Positions 42,485-53,694 of a stretch of 64,000 nucleotides of DNA are shown one piece after another; the first letter of the stretch is position 1; each line of letters opens with the position of its first letter. The stretch comes from Coix lacryma-jobi var. lacryma-jobi (Eukaryota > Streptophyta > Magnoliopsida > Poales > Poaceae). Position numbers and translations under genes: made by a program. A model generated the notes under the pieces. It did no database searches. It was not told the origin of the DNA and was given only the letters and a program-made list of their open reading frames with translations. The DNA lies in contig CM019831.1 in NCBI GenBank assembly GCA_009763385.1, forward strand, positions 89,563,845 to 89,627,844. The letters run 5' to 3'.

Positions 42485-45400
42485 TGTAACACTCTGGTGT
42501 TAAGCAAAACTAAAACTTGCCATGTCATCATATGCATTAGCATTTCATGTGAGTGATAACCTGAGTATGCATTCACTAAAAACAAGTTTATGTTAACATG
42601 TTTGTGCTTAGTGGATAAGAAATGTTAAGTATGCAATCCTAGTGGTGTGATGCTTTCATAAGTTATATGGTTATATGTTAAAGGTAATACTAAGTGTAGG
42701 TAGAAAACCTAATTTTCTACGTTTTTCTTATTCTCCTCTCTTTAAGTCCAAAAAGTTTGGTAAATTTCAAAATGATTTCAAAAGCAAAGTTGTAGCTCTT
42801 GTTGAGAGGGACAACTTTGGTATTCAAAGTTTTCAAAGTTTCTGTACAAAATTTTGAATAAATTTGAAATCTTTTAAACCCTAAATTTAACCCCAACACT
42901 AGATTTCAAAAAAAAAAGAATTAGACCTTGGTCTTTTAATCAAAGTTGTAGAGAGGATTAAAAGAAACAACTTTTATTAAGATAGATTTTCAAGTTACTA
43001 AAGAAAATCTGAAATAATCTGGAAAACAAGTTTGAATTGGTTTCAAATTGAAACTCAATTTCCAAAACCAATTTTATTCCCTTTTGTGTAGTTTCAAAAT
43101 TAAGCACAATTTGGCTATGCTCTAAAAAGCAAAGTTGTTCTATTTTTGATAAGGAACAACTTTGATGTATAAAGTTTTCCAAGTTTTCATATGAAATCAA
43201 AAGTAATTTGGAAAATACTTTTCTGCCCTTTTTTGTCCTCTTTGGTTTTTCCAACTCTAATTCAAATTCTGAGCATATTTTGAAAATGTTGCAAAAATAA
43301 AAGTTGTTCAGTATTAAATTCTGAGCATTTGATATTTTAGCATACTTTCAACTTATATTCAAAATTTCAAAGTAATTTTAAATTTTCAGAAAGGGTAGAA
43401 AAGGAAATGGGAAAAGGGGGAGATAAGCTTCTGGCTCTGTTCATGGCGGTGGCCGCCGAAGCTTTGACCGGCGACGCCAGCGTTTTGGGTATCGCTCCCT
43501 CTCGAATAAGCGTGCGACCGTCTCCGTGGCGAAGTTACTCAGCTACTGACCCTTTTCTCTCACGTCGTGGCGTCCTCTCTCGCGCTCGCCGTCGACCTCT
43601 TGCCACGAAGCCCCGACGAGCACCTTCTCGGCTCAATCTTCGATTCACCGCACACCGATCGTTCTCATCCCAATTTAACCGCGGGTATAAAAACCCTACA
43701 TCCTTGCGCATCTCCAGAGTTCACTCTTGCAACCTCTACTCACTCAGAGAGCCGGTAGCTACTGTTCTTCTTCCCGCCGGGCAAGAAAGCTCCGCCGAGC
43801 TCGATCTCGCCGTGGTCCGATCCACTGGGCACTTCCTTACTCTCTTTATCTCGCGTTTATGCTTCATCTTGATCCCAGAAACCTCATAGGCTCACTGGTT
43901 TCATGTGTGGTGCCCAGGTCTCGCCGGAACCACCGCCTTTGCACCGGAGCTCGCCGCCGGAAGCCACTGCTCCGTGGATACCTTCCCTCCGTTCATCCTC
44001 CGCTCGAACCAACTACACAGGCAGCACCAGGGTGAGCTACTGAAGCTTCCTAGCCCTTCCGTTCTACTGCTACCGACCTAGGTTCGCCGGAACATCTCCG
44101 CCGTGGCTCGGTCCGCCGCCGTGCGTGGCCAGACCTCACCGGAGCGGTAACGTTTAGGGTTAGAGGCTCTGTCGGCCGCGGGTGACACGCCGGTGATGAT
44201 GCGCGCGTCGTCTAAGTCTCTACTGGCCGGAGTTGGCCGACGTAAGGGCGGTCGCCGCTCGGTTCGCCGCCGTGCGCTCGGGCCATGGCCAGGGACCTCG
44301 CGTTTCTGAAGATAGGATCTTCCAGGGTGTTGGTTAAAAAGCCAAAGACTTATGTGAATAGTATCTTGGACTGCGGGTTAGTTTCGTTCTTACCGGAGGG
44401 CTCTTTTGCATAGTAGCCAGCGCGCGCGGGCGGGAGCCAGCTGGGCTGGTTTTCGCGCGGGTTGGGCCGCGTCGGACTGGGCCACAAGCCCAGTTTGGGC
44501 CGATTTAGTGTTTTTCTTTTTCTGGTTTTGTGCACAGTAGCTAGTTTTGTTATTTTTGCTATAATTAATCTATAGCTCTGTTAATTATGAAATTTGACAT
44601 GATAGATGCTAACCTGTCTATGCTAATATAAAAATTATAAGACTTATGTTTTGAGTACTTTTTATAGGACAATTAAATCTGTGCTTTATTTAATAAATGT
44701 AACTTTAATGAATTTTGTAATTTTCTGTGTTTCTCCAAAAATCATGAAATTTGACATGTGAGTTTATATCACTAATATACACCTTCATGTTTAATTTCAT
44801 CCCTGTTTGACCAAGTATGATTTGTGTATAAATAAAAGGCTATTTAAAATGGTTTATAAAATAAATAGGAATAGTTGATCACTATAGAATTATGTGACTT
44901 TTGGAATTGTTTGACAACCAGTGGAAAACTAGCAAGATTTGCTCCCTGGTTATGGATTCCTTTATGCAAATAACCTTTTGTTGCTTGTTAAGTTGCATAA
45001 CCATATTTAAAGAAAATAACAAAACTTGTTTAGTACTTTTAATAGCTAAAGTTGATTTGTTGGTTTGCAACTTTACCGCGAGGGAAAGTTGTACTCCATA
45101 AAAGTTATAGTTTAAGAAAATTTCCATCTTTACCATGATCATATCATAAGCATCTCATTATTCATGCATATGCACTTCTACGTATAGATCCCGCTTCGGA
45201 AGGCCCTAACTCTCAGTGGATTCCTCCTGAGGGTGTAGACCCTTCTCGATTTTCAGAATCTTCGAACTTCGCTGATCCTCAAGGCAAGCCCCGGTGCATT
45301 TAACCTTTCTGTTTCTATTGCAAAGTTTATACAATGATTTATCAACTGCATTTAAGTAATAGGAGTTGGATGACACCAGTAGTTGCATTACCAGTTGGTT

Positions 45401-46576
45401 ACCTTTACCCTGTCCTTGTTACCTATTTGTTTATAAATGCTTAGCCAAGATGCACGGTGATGAGATTATCCTCCGCTTAGGCCTTGAGCAAACTAAGGGA
45501 TGATGAGTCATCATTGTTAGGATACCTCTCTCAGGTACAAACTGATAAATGGATGAAAAATGAATTTCAGACCGGACAGGTAACTTGCATCCGGAATGGA
45601 ATCTTGATGTAGTGTTCCTGTCTGTGTCGATTAGGAACCGTTCGTTGTTGGTCCTTGATCGAGTGCATGATAGTACCAATCACGGGATACGGGTTAGTAT
45701 GTTGCAGGTTAGAGTCCTGCCATACAACGCCGTGGTGCTTTGGTATGTTGCAGGTTAGAGTCCTGCCATACAAATCACTTGTGGTTGTGCAATATGTTGC
45801 AGGTTAGAGTCCTGCCATATTGTGTGATTGGGAACCCCCAGCTGGGTAGATAAAGCGGTTCGAATCGTCGTTGCTCTACGATAAAAAGAGACTCGATCTC
45901 TGACTCTCAACGTAGAGTTTTCAAAACCAAAGCATTTGGGAAATGATGTTTTATCCTAAAAGAGTACTATTGATGGTATATTTGGAATTACTAAGGAAAA
46001 GAAGAATGTTTTGTTAAAAATGCTTTTTCTGCAAATTCCTTCTCTATTGCTAGTCCCACTACATCCCTTAAAGCTAGCATGACCTGAAGTCTTTTCTGTT
46101 GACGGATAAGTCTTGTTGAGTACTTTTGTACTCAGGGTTTGTTAACCCTTGTTGCAGGAGAGTACATGGATCCACCTTTTTATGGGCAGTGCTACTTCAC
46201 TCTTATAGAAGAGAGTGATAACGAATCTGATGTGTGACCTTGGGCAAGTAACAACTTTTGAGTGGAATATGTAATGTTAAGTTCCGAACAAGTTATGTAA
46301 TAAGTTATTTGGTGATGTAAACTTTTAAACCTAAGTTTTAATCTATGTATTATAATCTTTCCGCTTTACTCTGATTTATCTTATCTATACAACCGTTGTA
46401 ATACTGTGATGCTTGATGAGGAATTTTCCTGGAAGTAATGTAACGTGGATGATTCGGGTTTCCCGAGGACACCCGACAGACCTCTTGAGTCATTTGGAAC
46501 GCGTGTACGCCGATCAAAGGTCTTTAGGACAATGATGGGTGCACGTGGGCCACTTAATTCAGGAGGTTCTGCCACA
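42485..46576. mobile_element. Solo LTR of an unrelated retrotransposon, 4.1 kb
   Basis: The insertion starts TGTAACACTC and ends GTTCTGCCACA. It is bordered by the 5-bp duplication ctata (42480-42484, 46577-46581). There is no internal domain, primer site or polypurine tract, so it is best read as a solo LTR left by LTR-LTR recombination. A candidate promoter GGTATAAAAACC is at 43684-43695 in a GC-rich part (43400-44300). AT-rich parts contain recurring CAAAGTTGT and AACAACTTT motifs. It has no coding frame of note. A very long LTR suggests a Ty3-gypsy family. Confidence 0.8.
45698..45819. repeat. Three copies of a 27-bp stem-loop repeat in the solo LTR
   Basis: TATGTTGCAGGTTAGAGTCC plus TGCCATA occurs at 45698, 45744 and 45793, nearly identical, separated by unrelated spacers of about 20 bases. 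Within each, GCAGG and CCTGC can pair around the loop TTAGAGT. Confidence 0.9.
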
Positions 46577-47722
46577 CTATATGGGCTCAAGCAAGCCCCA
46601 AGAGCATGGTACGAGCGCCTCCAGGACTTCCTCATTGAGAAGGGATTCATCATTGGGAAGGTCGACACCACACTATTCACCAAGAAGCTTGATGGAGAGA
46701 TCTTCATTTGTCAAGTCTACGTTGATGATACCATCTTCGGGTCAACAAATGAAGCCTATTGCAAGGAATTTGGTGACTTGATGTCGAAGGAGTTCGAAAT
46801 GTCCATGATTGGCGAGCTCACATTCTTCCTAGGCTTTGAAGTCAAGCAATTGAAGGAGGGGACTTTCGTATCTCAAGAGAAGTACACAAAAGACCTCCTC
46901 AAGCGCTTCAAGATGGATGATTGCAAGCCTATCAAGACTCCAATGCCAACAAATGGACATCTCGACCTAGATAAGGGAGGTAACTCGGTTGATCAAACTC
47001 TCTACCGTTCTATGATTGGTAGTTTGTTATATTTGACCACATCTAGGCCCGACATCATGTTTAGTGTGTGCATGTGTGCTAGATTTCAAGCCGATCCTAA
47101 GGAATCACATCTCATAGTCGTAAAGAGAATCCTTAGGTACCTAAAGCACACCCCAAGCATTGGCCTTTGGTATCCCAAAGGAGCTAACTTTCAACTCGTT
47201 GGGTATTCCGATTCGGATTACGCGGGTTGCAAAGTAGATAGAAAGAGCACATCCGGAGGGTGCCATTTGCTTGGGAGATCACTAGTTTCATGGAGTTCAA
47301 AGAAGCAAAATAGTGTGGCCTTGTCTACCGCCGAGGCGGAATACATAGCCGCGGGTGCTTGTTGCGCACAAATCCATTACATGAAACAAACCCTTTTAGA
47401 CTATGGTGTAGTTCTAGAAAGGGTACCTTTGTTGTATGACAATGAGAGCGCGGTTAAGCATGCTAACAACCCGGTTCAACACTCTCGCACAAAGCACATA
47501 GATATTCTCCATCACTTTCTAAGAGACCATATTTCAAAGAAAGATATATCCTTAGAGGGAGTTAGAACCAAAGATCAATTGGCGGATATCTTCACAAAAC
47601 CCCTAGATGAGAACACCCTTTGTAGATTGCGAAGTGAGCTTAATGTGCTTGATCTGAGTAACTTTGTCAAAAGGTTAAAGGGGGTTGTCTTTGCATTGCA
47701 TTGTATAATATGCCATGTTTAA

Positions 47723-49043
47723 ATTATGCTCTGCACATAGGCTTGTCAGACGTGGTTAAGATAACCGCCCTAAAAAGCGTGTGAAGAAGCTTACCCATGA
47801 GCAAACTTGACAAGCAACCTAGATTCAAATTCCGTATTGCATTGCATATGCATGTGTGTTGCTTTGTCGGTTCTTTTTGGTTAAGTTTGAGCAACCGCTG
47901 TGTTCATCCACCGCTAGGGGGAGCATTTGAGGCTCCTAATGGTTGAGACCCCTAGTTTCGGTGGCCACATGTTGTTCCTCGGGATTTATTGCCTATTTTC
48001 TCTAAAAATGATATGTAGCCTATGGCAAAATATTTATAAAATTGAGGGTTTATGTGAGGATGCTCATACTAGGTTCCAACTGGTGTTTATTTGCCTCTTA
48101 TTCGAGTTGGAACTTGGTTGGGAGAGGGAGCCACAACGGAGATCTTCGAAACAGTCCAAATTGCAGCATCAGACGCTGCATCGGACGCTGGCCCCAGCAT
48201 CCGATGCCAGCACTGTAGATAGCCCCGGCTGGAACAGTGTCTTGGTAGCGTCCGATGTGTCCCCATCGACGCGTCCGAGGCTCCATCGGACGCTGCTCAG
48301 CGTCCAATACCGAGGCAAAGGACATGTCTGATGTGATTTACGCGATTCTGGAGTTTTCTGAGTGGACATCAGAGCGTCCGATGTGTTTACATCGGCGCTT
48401 CCGATGCCCCTTTAAGCGGCGCAGTCAGGGTCTTTAATCGACTCACGGGTCCCACACATCATAGCGTTCCCTTCGTCCTCATCGCATTCTCGCCTGAGCA
48501 CGCACCGCCGACGCACCCAGAGCCCTAACCCTAGCCGCTCCTTCTCCCTGTGCTCGCGCTCTCCGCCAGCCGCCGGCTCTTGTGATCTCCACTGCCTCGC
48601 TGCTGCCGTCTGTCGCGCGCTCGACCGCCGGAGTCGCCCGCTCGAAGCTCGCCAGTGCCAAGTCCCACTCGCCGGAGTTTGGCACACCTCGCCGGAGCTT
48701 CACCCTCCTTCCTCGTCGGTGTGCTCGTCCACGCCGTCTTCTCCATCTCCGGCGCGTCTTGCTTTGGCCCAGACCCCATCTCAGTGAGCATCCACTCCCA
48801 CCCTCATAACCTATGCTCATAAACTGCTCGATGAAATGCCCCAATGACCGTTCATCCCATGTTTGACCTCCGTTTCACCTCAAATCTTTGCAGACCCCCT
48901 TGGCGTGACGTGTGGGTTCCCGAACGTCGATTCTCATCTTGTTCTTGGGTTGTTTCATCGTTCGTCAGGTAGCGAAGCCTTTCCTTTCTTATCCTATATG
49001 CTTTGCTTCCATAGGTCTCGCTCATCTCTAGTGTATATGTTTT

Positions 49044-49100
<57 letters not shown>

Positions 49101-49520
49101 TCTACTCTTGCAGCGAGTCAGTGACCTGGTCAGTTGGCAGTTGACAGTGACAGAGAACCCGGGGCCAAGCCCACGGGTAAGGATCGAGGCCAAGCCTCGC
49201 GAGTGTCAGTGGCAGTTGCTCAGTGAGACAGGGGGAGTCATTGTTAGTGTTTTGATTGTCAGTTGGACATATCAAGCTTGTTCAGTGTCATTTGTTCTTT
49301 CAGCGGCAGTTGTTCTCCGTTCTTGTCAGCTATGCGCTGCAAGAACGTCGGCGGTGCTCCAGAGGACTCTTCTCCACGTCCTCCTCCTTTCGGTTAGCGG
49401 CCAGGGAAGGGGAAGCTACTTACGCGCAGGAAGCGCACCAGAGAGCAGCGAGAGGCTGATTAGGCTCGTGCGGTTGCAGACGTCGCAGAGCGTGCTGAGC
49501 GGGGAGGCCACGGAGGCGGT
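47723..49520 (+). other. Sirevirus region between pol and ORF3
   Basis: It is largely non-coding. G-rich tracts right after pol (TTAAAGGGGGTTG near 47680; CTAGGGGGAGC near 47915) resemble the multiple polypurine tracts described for Sireviruses. About 48164-48410 carries the same CATCGGACG/CGTCCGATG palindromic motifs as the LTR. About 48480-48790 is GC-rich with overlapping frames that I do not recognise. A (TA)27 run occupies 49045-49098. Confidence 0.6.
49045..49098. repeat. (TA)n microsatellite
   Basis: About 27 uninterrupted TA dinucleotides are present, long enough to be length-variable. Confidence 0.95.
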
Positions 49521-51757
49521 TTGAGGATCGAGGATCAGCTTTCCCCCGAGCAGAGGCGAGCAGTAGAGGAGGTTGAGCGTCGGCACGGCTCACTGTCTGG
49601 TGTGCTTATGGACGCCGGTCGCCGGACTACGTTCACCGCTCCAGGTGTCGAGCCCCAGAGTTCACAGCAAGGCCAGGCAGAGACCGAGACACCAGAGGAG
49701 GCAGAGGCAGAGGCTGAGGCTGAGGAGGAGGTGCCCAGGTGTCGGTCGTCCCATCGCAGGACCGAGGTGCCACGTCCCTCTGAGGGGTGCACGTGCTCCA
49801 TCGAGGCGTCCACCCCGCCGATTCCGCGACTGGACCTCTGTGCGGGCACTTGCTCCCAGATTCAGACCCTTTGACTTGTACCGGTGGAGCAGTGGTTTCC
49901 GAGAGAGAGAGACAACAACAGGCAGGGCCCGACTTATACACTGTCCTCCAAGAGGATTTATACCAGGGATACAGGAACACATGCATTGTGTTGCGTTCAC
50001 AACGAGTTTGTCCCCTGGAGGCAGTGGTCACAGCAGCTGGTGAGCAGATTCGCCCCATCCTCTCGTACTTACCTGGTTTGGCAAACCTGTTGGGGCAGTC
50101 CGGATCATATATTGAGGACTGGGTCTTTCAGTTCTGTGCTTCACTTTGGGTGCACCATGACAGAGAGACCATAGAGTTTGCCTTCAGAGGGGAGCACTAC
50201 TGCTTGTTTTCGTCAGAGATCCGGGATTGGTTTGGATTGCAGCACTCTCAGACCCGGATCCATGACATGTGCTACGACAGGACCGAGCCACCCAGACGCC
50301 CTCACAGCGGTGCTCAGCCGTCAACAGACTTGGTCCGCCCGTGCTTCACTGAGCCCTTCGGCGAGGGTTCGAGTCACACTCCTAGGGATCTTACCCCTAT
50401 GACTCGGATCCTCAACAAGGTTCTCCGACGGACCCTGCTACCCAGGGTGGGCTTCAGAGAGGGACTTTCACGCCTACAGCTTTGGTTACTCGCTTACATG
50501 GTTAGGCAACAGGTGTTTGCCGTTTGGGATGTGATTCTATGTGAGATGGAGGACACAGTGGCAGAGGGCATTAAGGCCCAGAGGCAGCTACCCTATGCTC
50601 ATTGGATTTCCTATATTCTTTGGAAGGTAGCTGTCACTACAGGGACTCGACCAGGACAGTCAATCACCAGCTCAGCGACCGTGTTCCTCGACTACAACAT
50701 GAGTCAGCTGTTGGGACATGGTCAGGACCGCAAGCAGCAGCAGAAGGCACCGTCCAGCTCTCATCAGCGGCCAGAGGTCCCAGAGTTGGCTCAGGAGCAG
50801 GACGAGACAGTCAGAGCACTCGCGGAGCAAGAGCTTGCCGATTTAGAGGGCAAGGGACAGTTTGTCACCGAGGACCCCATAGATAGCTCCGACGAGGACT
50901 ACCAGCTCCCGCCTCGCTACCAGCCTCGTTCTCATGACACTAAGGTCGGGTCGTCTGGTACCTCCGATCCGGCGCTACTTGCTATACTTTCCCGGATGGA
51001 GGAGCAGCAGCAGACAGTCACTTAGGACGTCCAACGTCTTACACAGGAGCAGTAGAGGTTGGCTCAGGCATAGGTCCTTGCACAGCAGCAGGCCCAGGAG
51101 CGGTCAGACGCTCTACAGCAGCAGATGCTCCAGCTACAGCAGCAGACCTTGTCTTTCATGGAGCGGGTCATGAGTGCACCTCCGCAGTGGCAGTGGCAGC
51201 AGCCTCCCCCGCAGCAGAAGATTCAGTGGCAGCCACCTGTCCCTCCACAGCAGTCTCAGCAGCCACAGACGCAGTTCTCGGGTCCCTCCCAGTCCACCTG
51301 GTATACTACTCCACCTAGAGGGCCCCCGCTCTTTAGTCCGCTTCACACAGGATTCACACCACGTCCGACAGAGTCTCTGTTCGCGACGACTACTTTTGTG
51401 ACGCGCGACCTGTCTGCGACCTTCAGCGAGCTCACAGGGATGCCTACTCCAGCCTTCCCGACTTCAGTGCAGACATCGACAGCTCCGGTTACTTCTACGA
51501 CTGAGACCTTACCGAGCTCCGTCGCGTCTTCCGAGCAGACAGAGCCTGTTCAGTCCGAGACAACCATGTCAGTGCAACCTGAGTTGGCCCCTATTCCAGA
51601 GCTTCCGCACTCTGACCCTCAGGCAAGCACAACTACAGAGACTGAGACAGCTTCCGAGCAGACAACGACTGAGACCACCACTCAGCAGACCGAGCAGCTT
51701 GAGCAGTCAGTGCCAGAGCAGACCCGGACCGCTTCTCCAGAGCTTCCACCTACATAG
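49521..51757 (+). pseudogene. Sirevirus third reading frame (ORF3, formerly called env-like), broken
   Basis: The open part 49787-51025 contains a conserved-looking globular segment (YTVLQEDLYQGYRNTCIVLR; IRPILSYLPGLANLL; FRGEHYCLFSSEIRDWFGL; LSRLQLWLLAYMVRQQVF) followed by a Gln-rich coiled tail (RMEEQQQTVT). The same frame continues to 51757 past three TAG stops at 51023, 51053 and 51071, through a Gln/Pro- and Ser/Thr-rich end. An acidic N-terminal piece (49521-49874) is in another frame. It resembles the ORF3 of other grass Sireviruses as I remember them. I see no signal peptide or membrane segment, so an envelope role is not supported. Function is unknown. Confidence 0.6.
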
Positions 51758-51838
51758 GGTCAGACTACTGGCTCGTCTTCGTCAGACTCCGAGGCGCTTC
51801 TTCAGCAGTTCGAGTTCACTCAGCAGTTCGAGTTCACT

Positions 51839-52124
51839 AAATGTCCTTTTTTTCTTTTTTCTTTTTTCCTTTCAATTTAATTATTGACTTTTGTTTATAA
51901 TAGGTTTTCAAATATGTATTCTACGCTACTAATATATGTATACACACGCATATAATTAATAAGTTTCATCTCGAGCATTACACACATAAATAAAGTATGA
52001 AGCTATATATACACATATAAAATTACAAGTTTGGCCGGATAATATTGCGTTATGCGCATGTCATTTAGGATTATATATACAAAACGTTATTTTTCCAAAA
52101 ACCATTGAGCATACAAATGATCAT
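51839..52124 (+). repeat. Host flank, copy 2, before the distal Sirevirus LTR
   Basis: It matches 36029-36313 nearly base for base and ends in the same target site atcat (52120-52124). It follows the truncated ORF3 region directly. Just upstream, an 18-bp unit CAGCAGTTCGAGTTCACT is tandemly duplicated at about 51803-51838. Confidence 0.88.
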
Positions 52125-53689
52125 TGAACGCATCTTGGCCCCTAGTGGGTTTCGGTGATTGGATGAAACACAAGATTACTGTGACTAACGTGTGTTTTGC
52201 AGAAACAGAGATGAGTTAGGTCACGGTAATGGCGACGATACGAGCATATGGAGTTCATGTCCCATGGCGATGGAAAATGTTTCAGTTTTCAAAGGACGGA
52301 CGATGAAGACGGTGGTAGACTAGGCTAAGTGTCATATGGTGTTGGAGGACACTTAGGTAGTCTTAGGTCTTTGTTTTTCCATTGGCCGTACTATAAAGGA
52401 GAGCGTGAATCAGTAGCTTGATCTAGATGAGTCTATTGAGGTAGGTGTAGTGCACACATGTTATTTCATAGCCCTAGGTAGCTTTGAGAGAGCCCTTATG
52501 TCGTGAGGATGAAAAGTCGTTAAGGCCGCGTCGCGATCTGAGTTGGTTTTGCCCTTGGAAAGGGCATCGGACGCTGGCCTGGTGGGCATCGGACGCGTGT
52601 CTGATGCTCACTAGACTTGAGAGTCTATGGTGTGTGGCATCGGATGCTCCAATGTTGTCACATCGGACGCGTCTGTGCCACTGTTCATTTGCGAGTGATC
52701 TTGAGGATGCATCGGACGCTGGCATCGGACGCTGAGGGCCAGCGTCCGATGTCCACGCAGAGAGGTTCCAGAGAGGTCAGAATCGCATCGGACGCGTCCT
52801 ATGCGATGGCATCGGACGCTGCCTAGCGTCTGATGTCACTTTGAGAAGTCTGACAGGAAGTACAGTTGACCGTTGGGTCGAGGGCATCGGCGCGTCCGAT
52901 GCCAGGCATCGGAGCGTTCGATGCCCCCGAAAAAGCTCTTCAGCAGTGCTCTTTTGGATGGCCGGTTGGGTGGAGTATTTATACTTCTCCCCCTCCTCCA
53001 TTAGAGTATTCTTGCCACTTCCATCTGCTGAGAGACACATTGTGAGTGTGAGAAAGTGCAAGAGCCCTAGTGAGATTGAGAGATTTGCTAATCGCGAGAA
53101 TTAGTGACCTCCTAGTGAGAATTGAGTAGAAAGTGTGCATCCATCCATCTCTTTGGCCTTGGCTTGGTCAAGTGAGAGTTCTAACTTGTTACTCTTGGTG
53201 ATCGGCATCACCTAGACGGCTTGGTGGTGATCGTGAAACTTGATGATCATCCGGAGGCTTGTGGATGACCCAAGGAGGCTTGTGACCGGTAGTGAGCGAT
53301 TCACCGGGCCGGAGTGGCGAAGAATCATCTCATAGTGAGCACTTGATCCTTGCGCGGATCAAGGGGGAGCGATACCCTTGCGCGGGTGCTCCAACGAGGA
53401 CTAGGGGGTGTGCCGACACCTCGATATCTCGGCAAAAAGATCGTCGTGTCATCTCTACTCTCTTTACTTACGCATTTATATTTGAGCAATTTATCATTGT
53501 ATGGATACAATGCTTCTTGAATTGCTTTGCTAGAGTAGACATGGCATAGTGATAGTCTTTTGTGCGGTAGAGTATACAGAAACACACTTCTAGGCACGAG
53601 GTGTTAATTGGGCTTGATTGGTTTTAGTTTGCGCTAAAGATTTAGAAAAGCCCAATTCACCCTCCTTCTTGGGCGTCTTGATCCTTTCA
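52125..53689 (+). mobile_element. Distal Sirevirus LTR, behaving as a solo LTR
   Basis: The 1,565-bp copy of the 36314-37884 LTR is flanked by atcat on both sides (52120-52124 and 53690-53694) and not preceded by a polypurine tract. It carries the same CATCGGACG motif cluster (about 52560-52930). Near 53493-53516 a 24-bp patch differs from the 5' LTR and equals sequence in the right flank. Confidence 0.88.
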
Positions 53690-53694
53690 ATCAT

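Larger units (their letters stand above)
42143..47722 (+). pseudogene. Sirevirus pol: reverse transcriptase and RNase H, split by a solo LTR
   Basis: The reverse-transcriptase start (KGFSQVEGLDFGETFAPVAR, then LYQMDMKSAFLNG) is broken by a TAG near 42176 and a frame change near 42240. At 42484 the solo LTR interrupts the codons for the LSKALY segment. The frame resumes at 46582 with GLKQAPRAWYERL and continues through YVDDTIFGS (the catalytic DD), GYSDSDYAGC, STAEAEYIA and LLYDNESAVK of RNase H, ending at 47722. Only the five-base target duplication separates the two halves. Confidence 0.88.
36314..51838 (+). mobile_element. Sirevirus (Ty1-copia) with 5' LTR, truncated at the 3' side and interrupted by a solo LTR
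   Basis: The 5' LTR is followed by the primer site TGGTATCCGAGCC (37887-37899, one change from the usual initiator-Met site), then gag, pol, a non-coding repeat region and a third reading frame. The element stops at 51838 without a polypurine tract or its own 3' LTR; a copy of the 5' host flank follows. A 4.1-kb foreign solo LTR sits in the reverse transcriptase. Long gag with coiled coil, ORF3 after pol and LTR repeats of CGG/CCG type mark it as a Sirevirus. Several stops and frameshifts make it inactive. Confidence 0.88.

Noticed and set aside
43407..43889. 160-codon frame in the solo LTR as a gene
   Set aside because: It spans the LTR's own GC-rich promoter region, including the TATA box at 43684, and shows no domain.
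49787..51025. ORF3 as a true envelope protein
   Set aside because: I see no signal peptide, transmembrane segment or fusion-type region; only a globular segment and Gln-rich tail are visible.
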